Assembly: GCA_033675265.1 (NCBI GenBank)
Contig: JAUJYZ010000837.1
Span: 124,001-188,000 of the forward strand
Source: Actinostola sp. cb2023
Lineage: Eukaryota > Cnidaria > Anthozoa > Actiniaria > Actinostolidae
Length of the DNA stretch: 64,000 nucleotides
Reading direction: 5' to 3'
In this document: piece by piece, positions 45,755-55,600 of the stretch
Numbering within the stretch: the stretch's first letter is position 1
How the letters are laid out: each line of letters starts with the position of its first letter
Translations under genes and position numbers: made by a program
The notes under the pieces: generated by a model
The model's database searches: none
Told to the model about the DNA's origin: nothing
The model's input: only the letters and a program-made list of their open reading frames with translations

Positions 45755-46684
45755 ATAAACAAGTACCCTTCGACTACAACCTACTGCAGTAGCCTTGTTC
45801 AAACGGAACACCTTTCAAAATGTACCTTGGCTATCTGTCTATTGCCATCATTATTGATCATTGTGATTGTTGTTACAATTATTATCAAACTGTAAGTGTA
45901 TTTAGGTATTCTACGTTGTATTCTCTCGTTGGTTCGTTTATTGTGCTTATTGACTGATTTATGACAGTCATATAATTGTTTTGAAAGATTGAAACCAAAC
46001 ACACATCAAGAAAAGGGGGACGATCCACGTGTAACACCTTCTGTGGACAAAGACACCGTCGAGTCACAAGTGCCTCTCCCGATTGATCACCAGAAGGACG
46101 AACCACATGTAACTCTTTCTTCTGTGGACGAAGACACCGTCGAGTCACAAGTGCCTCTCCCGATTGATCACCAGAAGGACGAACCACGTGTAACTCTTTC
46201 TTCTGTGGACGAAGACACCGTCGAGTCACAAGTGCCTCTCCCTAATGATCACCAGAAGGACGAACCACGTGTAACTCCTTTTACTGTGGACGAAGACACC
46301 GTCGAGTCACAAGTACCTCTCCCGATTGATCACCAGAAGGACGAACCACGTGTAACTCCTTCTTCTGTGAACGAAGACACCGTCGAGTCACAAGTGCCTC
46401 TCCCGATTGATCATCAGAAGGGCGCACCACGTGTAGCTGCTTCTGGGGACGAAGACACCGACCAGTCACAAGTCTCTCTCCCGATTGATCATCAGAAGGA
46501 CGCACCACGTGTAACTGCTTCTGGGGACGAAGACACCGTCGACTCTCCTAGGCCTGTAGCTGCATCAGTCGATACGAGGAAGATCAATGGAGTAAAGAAC
46601 AAACGAAAGAGAGGCAGACGGAGGAAAGGAAAGAGAACCACTAATCCTAGCGATGAAATTGCGTCTTCACAAAAAGACTCTTAA
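45755..46684 (+). CDS. Membrane exon plus acidic repeat tail, copy 2
   Basis: Exon 45755-45891 encodes an open frame with a membrane span (CTLAICLLPSLLIIVIVV) and splices in phase to 45988. The tail has about seven units of a 25-27-residue repeat (DHQKDEPRVTLSSVDEDT, then VESQVPLPI), ends in a Lys/Arg-rich patch (NKRKRGRRRKGKR) and stops at TAA 46682-46684. The predicted product is a single-pass protein with a long acidic repeat tail. The USP-like exon at 46952 lies in the same absolute reading frame, so an intron removing the stop and intervening repeats could fuse the two. The 5' exon is not certain. Function unknown. Confidence 0.55.
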
Positions 46685-46687
46685 AAA

Positions 46688-47050
46688 GACTGTAGATCAC
46701 ATCTTGTGCAGGATGTTAGAAAGAAAGAGCAGGATAGGCATAGTAAGTCACCATGCAGTCAAGAGTGTGTACATAGCGTCGCAATCCACAATGTCACGTG
46801 AGAACATAAAGACTGTAGATCAGATCTTGTGCAGGATGTTAGAAAGAAAGAGCAGGATAAGCATAGTAAGTCACCATGCAGTCAAGAGTGTGTACATAGC
46901 GTCGCAATCCACAATGTCACGTGAGAACATAAAGACTGTAGATCAGATCTTGTGCAGGATGTTAGAAAGAAAGAGCAGGATAAGCATAGTAAGTCACCAA
47001 GCAGTCAAGAGTGTGTAGCGTCGCAATCCACAATGTCACGTGAGAACATA
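46688..47050. repeat. 123 bp coding-frame tandem repeat, three copies
   Basis: Unit starts at 46688, 46811 and 46934 (GACTGTAGATCAGATCTTGT...CACGTGAGAACATAAA). 123 nt equals 41 codons, so all copies share frames. The third copy lacks four bases (ACAT in GTGTACATAGCG), which ends one open frame and opens the one that continues into the peptidase. Each unit also holds splice-like sites (TTGTGCAG/GATG and ATA/GTAAGT). Confidence 0.85.
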
Positions 47051-48804
47051 AAGCGGACAGTGCGTCAAGACAAGCCTGCAAATATAGTAAGAGTTGGTGA
47101 CGAGTTAAAACACACAAGAAACAAATTCATCATAGAAAATACATTAAAGCAACAATCATGTAAACGTTCAACAACGGATAACGCCAGAGGTGCTATTGAT
47201 GCAAGGTCTATACAACCGAGGATATCACAGCAAACCAATGCCAAGACATCACCTAACGTAAAACCTTTGTCGAAACATCCGCAAGCCAGTCAAACGTATT
47301 CTGTTGGCAATCAGCATTCAAGGCATAGCTCGACGTATCATGGTGTGAATGCCAGCGATTGTAGAACTGGGCCAAGGTTTCCGCCAATCATTTCCAAGCA
47401 GCCGTCAATACTTGCAAAGCAATCTACTCCAAGGAAATCAATCGTTATCAACCCTTGCACTTATAAGCCTACAAATAATTGCACTGTTGTCAAGGCACCT
47501 CACTCGTCGTTTACAAGACAACCACCCAATGACGTATTGGCTTTACATCAGTTCCCTACATGGGGAGGTAGTGCAAACCTCCCTAAATACGGATCAATTG
47601 CCTTTACAAATACGTGTCCTGTGGACGGGTGGGTAGTCATTTTTCACACTCTATATCAGGAAAATGATCATATAAGAAAACGGCTGAGCCAACCAGACTG
47701 CAAGGCTTTGATGGGCTTGGAACTTCTTTATCAACAAGGAGAATTCAATCGCATCAAAGTCAACCTTCTCGAATGGAATGCCGACATTAAAGTAGAGAAT
47801 AAAAGAGCTAACTTCTGGGGCAATGAGTTCAACCTATTTATAAGACATCTAAAAGTACTCTTCAAAAGTAACCAACTATCAGAGTGTTCGTCCAACCAAT
47901 GCCCTCTCCGTCATCGCTACATCGAGAGTAGCGACAGTGTCTCGTGGATGGACCCAAAAGTCTCTCAGTTAGAGGAAACCTTAGCTTCCTGGATACAAGA
48001 GAAGACGCATTCCAGCTGCACTGAAGTAGTCACAAAAGAGAACAGGTAAATATAATTTATGAATGTTGAAGATAACAATTCGAAGTTAGTAACTGAAAGT
48101 ACCGGCTTGCGCACATCTCGAATATTTACATGATTGAGATGAACATCCATATCATTAATGAACATATACATCATACAAGATGCTCGTACTGTGCTTTATG
48201 CATTTGAACTATAACTTCTAAATTGTATTGTTACAGTAAAGGCCCGTTGTATTGTGATGGGACGCGTTATCTGCATCAACGATATTTTGATGGACGATGC
48301 TCAGTTCCCGCCATCATTCCAGTGGACGTCGAACTCATGACAGCCTTTGGACACACCATCAGTCCAAACAACGTCCCGAAGACGATAACTGTCTTAGGAA
48401 AAACGTGAGTCAACAAAGATCCGTTTTATCGACATTCAAGTAGTAGTCTATGGGGTTTTACTTGTTCACAAAGACGTTTGCTAATAGTTATCGGAATGAA
48501 TAAGCATTGGGTGTTGCCGAATGACAGAGGGAGGGAGGAAAAGGCGTTCAATCTGACAAGGTTGCATGTATACCACGGTAACAGATGTTAAAAGGAATTA
48601 TTTTTGTTCTTTTTGTTCAGGTACCTCTTAAAAACGATTACATTTCACAGTGAGGCCAGAAGACACTACATGTGCATATTTAAATTCAAGCAGAAATGGT
48701 TTCTATATGACGGCAGAGAGAACAATGGAAGGCCCATTGTGTTCACCGCTCATCAAATTCCTGTGACATATAATATGTGCACATTACTTTATGTAAAACA
48801 GTAA
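46952..48804 (+). CDS. USP/UCH-like cysteine peptidase domain protein
   Basis: Exons 46952-48045, 48237-48404 and 48621-48804 join in phase with GT-AG borders and end at TAA. After ~190 low-complexity residues comes a globular domain with FTNTCPVDGWVVIFHTLY (candidate nucleophile codon 47615-47617), resembling the Cys box of ubiquitin-specific proteases. The last exon has RRHYMCIFKFKQKWFLYDG (His codon 48664-48666), resembling their His box. The similarity is by motif only. The protein could cleave ubiquitin-like conjugates or be an inactive or transposon-derived relative. The true start is unclear; the frame is continuous with the tail ORF upstream if an intron spans 46680-46950. Part of the predicted first exon is in the 123 bp repeat. 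Confidence 0.6.
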
Positions 48805-49235
48805 AGAAGTTTTGTATTTGAAGTGTGATGGTTGTTGATCGTTATCCCGGGTTCTCGTGAAGGGGCTTCGTGTCCTATCAATCCACAATACTGAAAAGGA
48901 TAGCGGCTCGTACATTTGACCACAAGGCTTTGCGCGCTAAAAATAACAACAAAAATACAACAAAAACAATAACAAAATAATTACAAAAAAAATACAATAC
49001 CTTCTCGTACATCGCAACAAGGAATTTTGAGAACATCAAGCACAGGCAGCCCAACCATTGTTTCTGAGGCTACAAGTTTATAATAAATAAAAATATATTT
49101 GTATGCGCGCGTCTTGTTTTGATGGGTTTCCTGTGGTAGAGCGTGGGCGCAATGATTCCTTGTGCATAGAAATGTATAATTTTGAGCTCCCTGTGCGCGT
49201 CCCGCAAGAAGCGCCCGCACAAGTGTATCCTATAT
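48805..49235. other. Flank with truncated fold-back element
   Basis: CACAGGCAGCCCAACCATTG at 49041 starts a segment similar to 43125-43409 (TTTGTATGCGCGCGTC, GGGTTTCCTGTGGTAG), ending where the 106 bp array begins. No gene. Confidence 0.5.
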
Positions 49236-49868
49236 ATATCGCCATCTGATTGGCTGGTTTGCCGTTGTCAATAAGAGTACAGACACACAGTGCTTACGAC
49301 AGCATGTCACGACTTGTCACAAAATCTTTTCCTATCCTATAATATCGCCATCTGATTGGCTGGTTTGCCGTTGTCAATAAGAGTACAGACACACAGTGCT
49401 TATGACAGCATGTCACGACTTGTCACAAAATCTTTTCCTATCCTATAATATTGCCATCTGATTGGCTGGTTTGCCGTTGTCATTAAGAGTACAGACACAC
49501 AGTGCTTACGACAGCATGTCACGACTTGTCACAAAATCTTTTCCTATCCTATAATATCGCCATCTGATTGGCTGGTTTGCCGTTGTCAATAAGAGTACAG
49601 ACACACAGTGCTTACGACAACATGTCACGACTTGTCACACAATCTTTTCCTATCCCATAATATCGCCATCTGATTGGCTGGTTTGCCGTTGTCAATAAGA
49701 GTGCAGACACACAGTGCTTACGACAGCATGTCACGACTTGTCACAATCTTTTCCTATCCTATAATATTGCCATCTGATTGGCTGGTTTGTCAATAAGAGT
49801 ACAGACACACAGTGCTTACGACAACATGTCACGACTTGTCACACAATCTTTTCCTATCCTATAATGTT
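49236..49868. repeat. 106 bp tandem repeat, six copies
   Basis: Units start near 49239, 49345, 49451, 49557, 49663 and 49767 with the core CGCCATCTGATTGGCTGGTT, GTCAATAAGAGTACAGACAC and CATGTCACGACTTGTCACA. Copies are over 95% alike by eye. The segment GTCAATAAGAGTACAGAC also occurs in the adjoining hairpin. Confidence 0.93.
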
Positions 49869-49912
49869 TGGTAAAACTCGACGCCTTTCCCGCTTTGACA
49901 GGTTAAATTGTT

Positions 49913-50057
49913 GTAAAACAAACAAATTACAGATGGTTTTGCGTTGTCTGTACTCTTATTGACACACTTCTCGACGCCATAGTTTTGAACATTTTATGAC
50001 GTCAAGTGTGTGTCAATTAAGAGTACAGACAACTCAAAACCATCTGCATTTTGTTAA
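49913..50057. mobile_element. Hairpin MITE beside the 106 bp array
   Basis: AAATTACAGATGGTTTTGCG...TTGTCTGTACTCTTATTGAC is mirrored by GTCAATTAAGAGTACAGACA...CAAAACCATCTGCA. It shares the AAGAGTACAGACA motif with the array. Confidence 0.75.
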
Positions 50058-50175
50058 TTTTATACTAACACTGGTTCATGGTTCTGAGTTACGTGCGCAC
50101 ACCCCATCCTTCTATCGTAGGAAGAGGTTGATTACTTTATTGCGCAGCCGTTACAAGCAATTGTTTCGTAGTTCA

Positions 50176-50295
50176 TTAAAGCCGCATCTACACGAACAAG
50201 TTTTCCTTGACAAGGAAGACTAGCTCGTGTAGACGACAAAAACATCGCCAATTTTTCCTTGTCAAGGAAAACTTACTCGTGTAGATGCGGCTTAA
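50176..50295. mobile_element. 120 bp MITE with TTAA ends
   Basis: TTAAAGCCGCATCTACACGA and CGTGTAGATGCGGCTTAA are opposed, with inner TTTTCCTTGACAAGGAA and TTCCTTGTCAAGGAAAA stems. TTAA at both ends suggests piggyBac- or Kolobok-type targeting. Confidence 0.8.
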
Positions 50296-50778
50296 CTGCG
50301 TTGACAGTAACAGTATCGTTCGGTAAGTGATGCTGTGCCGCAACCATAATGCACCTTGCGGGTCCTTGCGTTCAGCCGACGTGCGTCGATCAAGACCGCT
50401 GTAAAGGCCAATGGTTGACCCTACAAAGTATATAAACGTAAATATAACCACGATAAAGAAACAAAGGTTATTACCAACTGTAAGATTAATTTCCTCATAT
50501 CAAAAACACAGGTTACTCATTCATTTGGGATTTGTGGTTGACAATACCCTGGGTTCCAGAGGCCCTAGGAGCCGAGGAGTGGGGGCCGGGAGGGATTGGG
50601 GGAGAGAGAGAGGAGGACGGGCCTCTGGTGTAACGAATAACGAATCTCACTTTGATGAGTACAGATTCTGTACTCGTAATTTCATTGGACAATTGCGAAG
50701 AGGCTGTTGTGATTGGCCAGAATAAGCAAACCCGCAAAACCAGTTCCTGAAATCAATAACCAGCAGCGTACAAATGGC

Positions 50779-50982
50779 TAAGCTACTTGTAGCCTCTTCT
50801 TACGGCGTTTTATCCGAGGATATTGGTTCCGAGGATATTGGGTTACCTGTGGTGGGGGTTAATTAACCGCGGGGGACTAAGGCGAGTCCCCCGCGGTTAA
50901 TTAACCTCCACCACAGGTAACCCAATATACTCGGAACCAATCCTCGGATAAAACGCCGTAAGAAGAGGCTACAAGTAGCTTA
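50779..50982. mobile_element. Nested 204 bp palindrome with 9 bp TSD
   Basis: TAAGCTACTTGTAGCCTCTT and AAGAGGCTACAAGTAGCTTA are the ends of an almost perfect palindrome centred on GGGGGACTAAGGCGAGTCCC. ACAAATGGC flanks it on both sides (50770-50778 and 50983-50991). Its inner GGGTTACCTGTGGTG/CACCACAGGTAACCC recurs as a small hairpin at 54367-54403. Confidence 0.9.
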
Positions 50983-50986
50983 ACAA

Positions 50987-51519
50987 ATGGCAGACGAAGA
51001 CGTGAGGGCATTTCACGAGTTCAGGAAAGCCATAAATTTCGCGTTAGAGAGCTTTCCAAACGTCGATGAATTAAAACCAATTCAAGAAGAAGCAATTATA
51101 TTAGTTATCTCAAGAGACGTGAATTACTCGCTGTGCTGCCAACCGGGTATGGGAAGTCGGAAAGTCGTTGATCTTCCAAGTATAAATACCGAGTGTTTCG
51201 TATCTTCACGACAAGAACTTCAACTACCCATCTAAGGCGATTCTAATCGTCATATGTCCGTTGAATGCTTTAATATCATCACATCTTAAAGAGTTGTCGG
51301 TGTGTGGTATATCTGCTTGTTCGCTGTCTGATCCAGATATCAACAAAGAAGACGTTAAACAAGGGAAATTTTCGGTTGTGTTTACGAGTTTTAACTCGAT
51401 ATTAAAATATCGTGTTTCAATAAACGGTTATTGCATTGTATTGTATTGTATTGAATCCTGAAGCTGTGCTTGAAAACAAAGAGATTGTATCTTCGACGGC
51501 CAGATATAGATATGCTTAC
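50987..51519 (+). pseudogene. RecQ-like DNA helicase fragment (degenerate)
   Basis: The first frame (50987-51235) gives an N-terminal helicase stretch (FPNVDELKPIQEEAIILVI, then CCQPGMGSRK where the motif I Walker A, GxGKS, should be; the Lys-Ser is lost). A second frame from ~51225 resembles motif Ia (ILIVICPLNALISSHLKEL) and continues through GKFSVVFTSFNSILK. A third from ~51451 gives NPEAVLENKEIV, like the RecQ PEALL segment. At least two frameshifts, an A/T-rich insert (TTGTATTGTATTG) and the motif I loss show it is not a working helicase. It is contained in the 1.27 kb transposon. Confidence 0.7.
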
Positions 51520-51825
51520 TGAACACGTCCTACAATAGCTGTTTATATTGCTTTCTTTCGAGATAATTATTTTCTTTGTTGGAGTTTCTGTCATTTGTAA
51601 TTGTATCCCGACGGAGTTCGCACTTAACTGCTCCACTTGAATACGAACATCAAAACATTGAAACCGGTTTTACCGGAAATACAAAACATCATTTACATAC
51701 TCAGCATCAAAGTGAGATTCGTTATTCGTTACACCAGAGGCCCGTCCTCCTCTCTCTCTCCCCAATCCCTCCCGGCCCCCACTCCTCGGCTCCTTGGGCC
51801 TCTGGAACCCAGGGTAGGTTGACAA

Positions 51826-52226
51826 TGACTGTAACTCGGGTTACCCCCTACATAGATCGTCAAACGTGTGTTCGTGATCACGGTCTTGTCACGTGACCAC
51901 ATTCTTCTCTTAGTCCCCATTCCTCTCGAGAACAGCTGAGAGCATGATACAACAAAATAATTTATTAAGCCAGTTTCAGTTCCATAAGGACGGTTTACAC
52001 TGTCAAAGATTCTTTGATCAAAGCTATGAGTGATTTGTTAGTCGGCTCAGATCACGCAAAGCAAAGTATAAACTTGTCAATCATGTCCGGTTCAACAACA
52101 TTTTGCTTGTGGAAGGCTGCTATCCTAACTGCAACTGAGTTGTCCACGGAGTGTCAGGACAAAGTCCTTCAAAATTGCTACATCAAAGTGTTTGAAAGCA
52201 ACTTTTGCTCAGAAAAACGGCCCTTA
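51826..52226. other. Intergenic, nothing recognised
   Basis: Unique-looking sequence between the RecQ-bearing element and the TTAA MITE. The ORF at 52014-52241 (75 codons) shows no family signature. Confidence 0.45.
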
Positions 52227-52230
52227 TTAA

Positions 52231-52611
52231 AGTGCCTATGAAACGAAAAAACAGACCCCGTTTTTATTTGCTACTACGAAAGTTTACTATTTGCTTGTTT
52301 ACATGACGTTCAGGAACATTTTTTATTTCGCGCACGAAGTTGGGCATTTTGGGTTTCAAAGTGCGACAATTCCCGCTCGGTCAAACTATAGAAATGTGAC
52401 GTCAAGAGTTGTGCAAACAAAGGCATGAACAACCTCTTGACGTCACCGAGCCATTGTCAAGGGCCCAGTCTCTTGTCGCACATTTTTGTTGATAATTTTC
52501 AAAAAAAATGATAATTTTCGAAGTCGATGTTTAAATACAGCAAATGTTCAGAGAAAGACCAAACAACAATAATGTACAATAAAACAAGGATCGACATGTT
52601 TCATAGGCACT
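52231..52611. mobile_element. 381 bp MITE with TTAA TSD (AGTGCCTATGAAAC ends)
   Basis: AGTGCCTATGAAAC and GTTTCATAGGCACT are opposed ends, flanked by TTAA on both sides (52227-52230, 52612-52615). Its right end is only ~20 bp from the ZRSR2 stop codon, so it may lie in the ZRSR2 3' UTR. Confidence 0.85.
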
Positions 52612-52633
52612 TTAAACACTTAGTGATTTGTTT

Positions 52634-55600
52634 TTATTTGACAGACGTGTCTTCTGTGGTTTGTACATTGTTCGTGTCTTCGTCTCGTTCGTCGCCGATA
52701 CTTAGCAATCTTTTTCTTTTGTGTTTCTTGTGCTTCTTTTTGGATTTTTTGTGGTGCTTGTGCGAAGAGTGGTGTTTCCGCTTACGATGCCGACTAGACG
52801 ACACAGAACTCTTGTCGCTGTTCGCATCACTAATACTCCCATTTACACGCGACATGCTTTGGTCGTCACGTGTCATACTTTGGCCATCACGTGATATACT
52901 TTGGGCATCACGTGACATACTTTGATCATCACGTGAAATACTTTGGGCATCACGTGACATACTTTGATCATCACGTGGCATACTTTTATCATCACGTGAC
53001 ATATTTTGGCCATCACGTGACATACTTTTGTCATCATGTGGCATACTTTGGTCATCACGTGATATGCTTTGGTCATCACGTGGCATACTTTTATCATCAC
53101 GTGCTATACTTCGGTCATCACGTGACATACTTTGATCATCACGTGAAATACTTTGGGCATCACGTGACATACTTTTGTCATCATGTGGCATACTTTGGTC
53201 ATCACGTGATATGCTTTGGTCATCACGTGGCATACTTTTATCATCACGTGCTATACTTCGGTCATCACGTGGCATACTTTGGCCATCACGTGACATACTT
53301 TGACCATCACGTGACTTTTGGTAATCACGTGATCTGCCCCGCTCATCATCGTCTGCGTTACTATTGCGCACTGTTTCATCATCGTCTTCACTATTTGAAT
53401 ATTTCTTCTCCTGTGACCTTGAGCGTCGATCATGTGGTTTGTTGATTATTCGGTCATTCTTTTCGTTAATAAGGTCGATATCTCGTCCAAATCGATCTAG
53501 TGTTTGTGACTCATCACGTTTTTTATCACGATCACCATCACGACCATAACGATCACGACCGTTAACCTCTCGGTCACGTTGTCTATCACGTTGTCTATCA
53601 CGATCACCACGTTGTCTATCACGATCACGATCTCCACGTTCTCTATCACGATCACCACGTTCTCCATCACGATCACGATCTCCACGTTCTCTATCACGAT
53701 CACCACGTTCTCCATCACGATCACCACGTTCTCTATCACGATCTCTATCACGATCATCACGATCTCTATCACGATCACCACGTTCTCTATCACGATCACC
53801 ACGTTCTCCATCACGATCACCACGTTCTCTATCACGATCATCACGTTCTCTATCACGTTCTCTATCACGATCATCACGTTCTCTATCACGATCATCACGT
53901 TCTCTATCACGTTCTCTATCACGATCATCACGATCATCACGTTCTCTATCACGATCACCTTCATGATCACGACCATAACGGTCACGACCGTTTCTCTTCT
54001 TGTCACGCTCTCTATCACGACCGTAGCGGTCACGACGATCTCTATTCTGTTCATAATCCCATTCGCGTCTGCTGGTTCCTCCATAACTTCTGTCTCGCAC
54101 GCTACCTTCCCTCACTTCCCGTCGACTCCAGTCCCTCGTGCTACGCTCAGAGCCTCGTTCGCTGTATGGCGTTCGACCTGGAGACGAGTCATCCCTGTCC
54201 ATATTTCTAAAGGCGTTGCCAGGGTTACGGTACACGTGCAAGAAGTTGCAGTTTTTGCCACGTGGACACCGGTTACGTGTAAAGAAACCTGAAAGAAAAT
54301 CGAATGATTTTAAAATAATTTAATAATAATTTAAAATGTGTTATGATTCTGTCTTGGAGTTTTGGGCTTCCTGTGGTGTGCGCGACACCACAGGTAACCC
54401 GCCAAAAAGGATGACATTCAAAGTCGATTTTCCCACTCAATTTGTGAAAATCTGAAACTATTTCTTCACTCAAGTATATTACATCTGTAGAGCTATCTAT
54501 GGTCCGTTACAAACAGAAATCTAGAAGTAGGTAAAAACGATCATTGAAATGTGGGCTTATTCGGTTAGCAATCAACCTAAATGCAGCAAATTATAGTTTT
54601 CTCTAGCTTCCTATAGATATTTCGTATTTCTAAGTAAGATTTGTCTCAAATTTACTCACCACAAATGGCGGACCTCCATTTAGTGACGGGAGAGTATTCA
54701 CAGGACAGTTGTCTACCAGCATACCAACGGCCATTGAACGCGGCAAAGGCTTGCGCAGTTTCGTTTTCACTAAAATAGATAATTCAAGGTAATAAGAATA
54801 ATAGTAAGAAGAACGAAGCGCCTTTTCCAAATATAATTACAATAATTCATGATATTTATAAATTCATTCCTTCATCTAACCATCCATTCATCCATCCATC
54901 CATTCAACCATCCATCCATCCATTCGCTCATCCATCCAATGTCCATCCATCCATCTACCCGTTCATCCAAATATTCACCCATCCATCCATCCATCCATCC
55001 ATTTATTTATTTATTACCTTGAGAACTGGACATACACATTCCCTCTCAGATGCGGTTCATGGTTGCAACAAACCTAAAAAATAAATTCCTATTTAGCAGT
55101 CTATAATAATAATAATAATAATAATAATCTAGTCTGTATTTCTCCAGCTCGGTGAGCTTTGTACATTGTACTTGACTATACAAAACAAGACGCTCTATAA
55201 GAGTTCACTCGGCAGGCTTCAGCAATGAGCCTTCAGTTTCCTCAGCGGCACAGAGCGCATGCGTCTTGGTACCCAGTTGGTGATTTGTAGCCATCATTCT
55301 CGTACCCAGAGCACCTCGGTCGGTCGTTCCTTCTCCCGTCAGTGGCTCTGGTAACAGCCATTTCTAGGCCGATGCTGATTGGTCCAAATGTCCGCGCATG
55401 CGCGACTTTCATTTGAAACTGCTCAATCGTGATTGGTCAATGTATAACGATGCTCGGAGCTTTTTAGAAGAGAATCCTCTGCGCATAGGTATAACACACA
55501 AAGCTGACTCTTTTTCTAACGGGCTCAGATGGATTTTCAAAATGGCGGACGGTCTGAATGGTGGTCATTGCTACTATTTTCTGCTAAGAAACTGTAATGA

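Larger units (their letters stand above)
43480..46520. repeat. ~1.5 kb tandem duplication (43480-44960 and 44920-46520)
   Basis: Both copies contain, in order, the partial MITE, a block with CATCATCATACCTAG and GGGACGAGTTGCATCACACT, AAGCGCATTGGGTCATGAGA, a TGATGATGATGAT microsatellite, the membrane exon (44201-44354; 45755-45891) and the repeat-tail exon. Copies differ by a few percent plus indels. Copy 2 has a much longer (ATT)n run (45596-45701). Confidence 0.88.
50545..51816. mobile_element. 1.27 kb MULE-like element carrying a RecQ fragment, 9 bp TSD
   Basis: Termini TACCCTGGGTTCCAGAGGCC and GGCCTCTGGAACCCAGGGTA are inverted and the similarity extends ~130 bp (GAGTGGGGGCCGGGAGGGAT, GGGCCTCTGGTGTAACGAAT). 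GGTTGACAA flanks both ends (50536-50544 and 51817-51825). A 9 bp duplication fits Mutator-like elements. It contains a RecQ-like helicase fragment and a nested 204 bp palindrome, but no transposase, so it is non-autonomous. Confidence 0.85.

Noticed and set aside
49236..49868. CRISPR-like regular array
   Set aside because: The 106 bp units are contiguous with no unique spacers, and the genome is eukaryotic; it is a satellite-type repeat.
52870..53445. Plus-strand His/Tyr/Phe-rich ORF
   Set aside because: Antisense shadow of the ZRSR2 tail minisatellite.
53579..54292. Plus-strand Ile/Thr/Ser-rich ORF
   Set aside because: Antisense shadow of the ZRSR2 Arg/Asp repeat exon.
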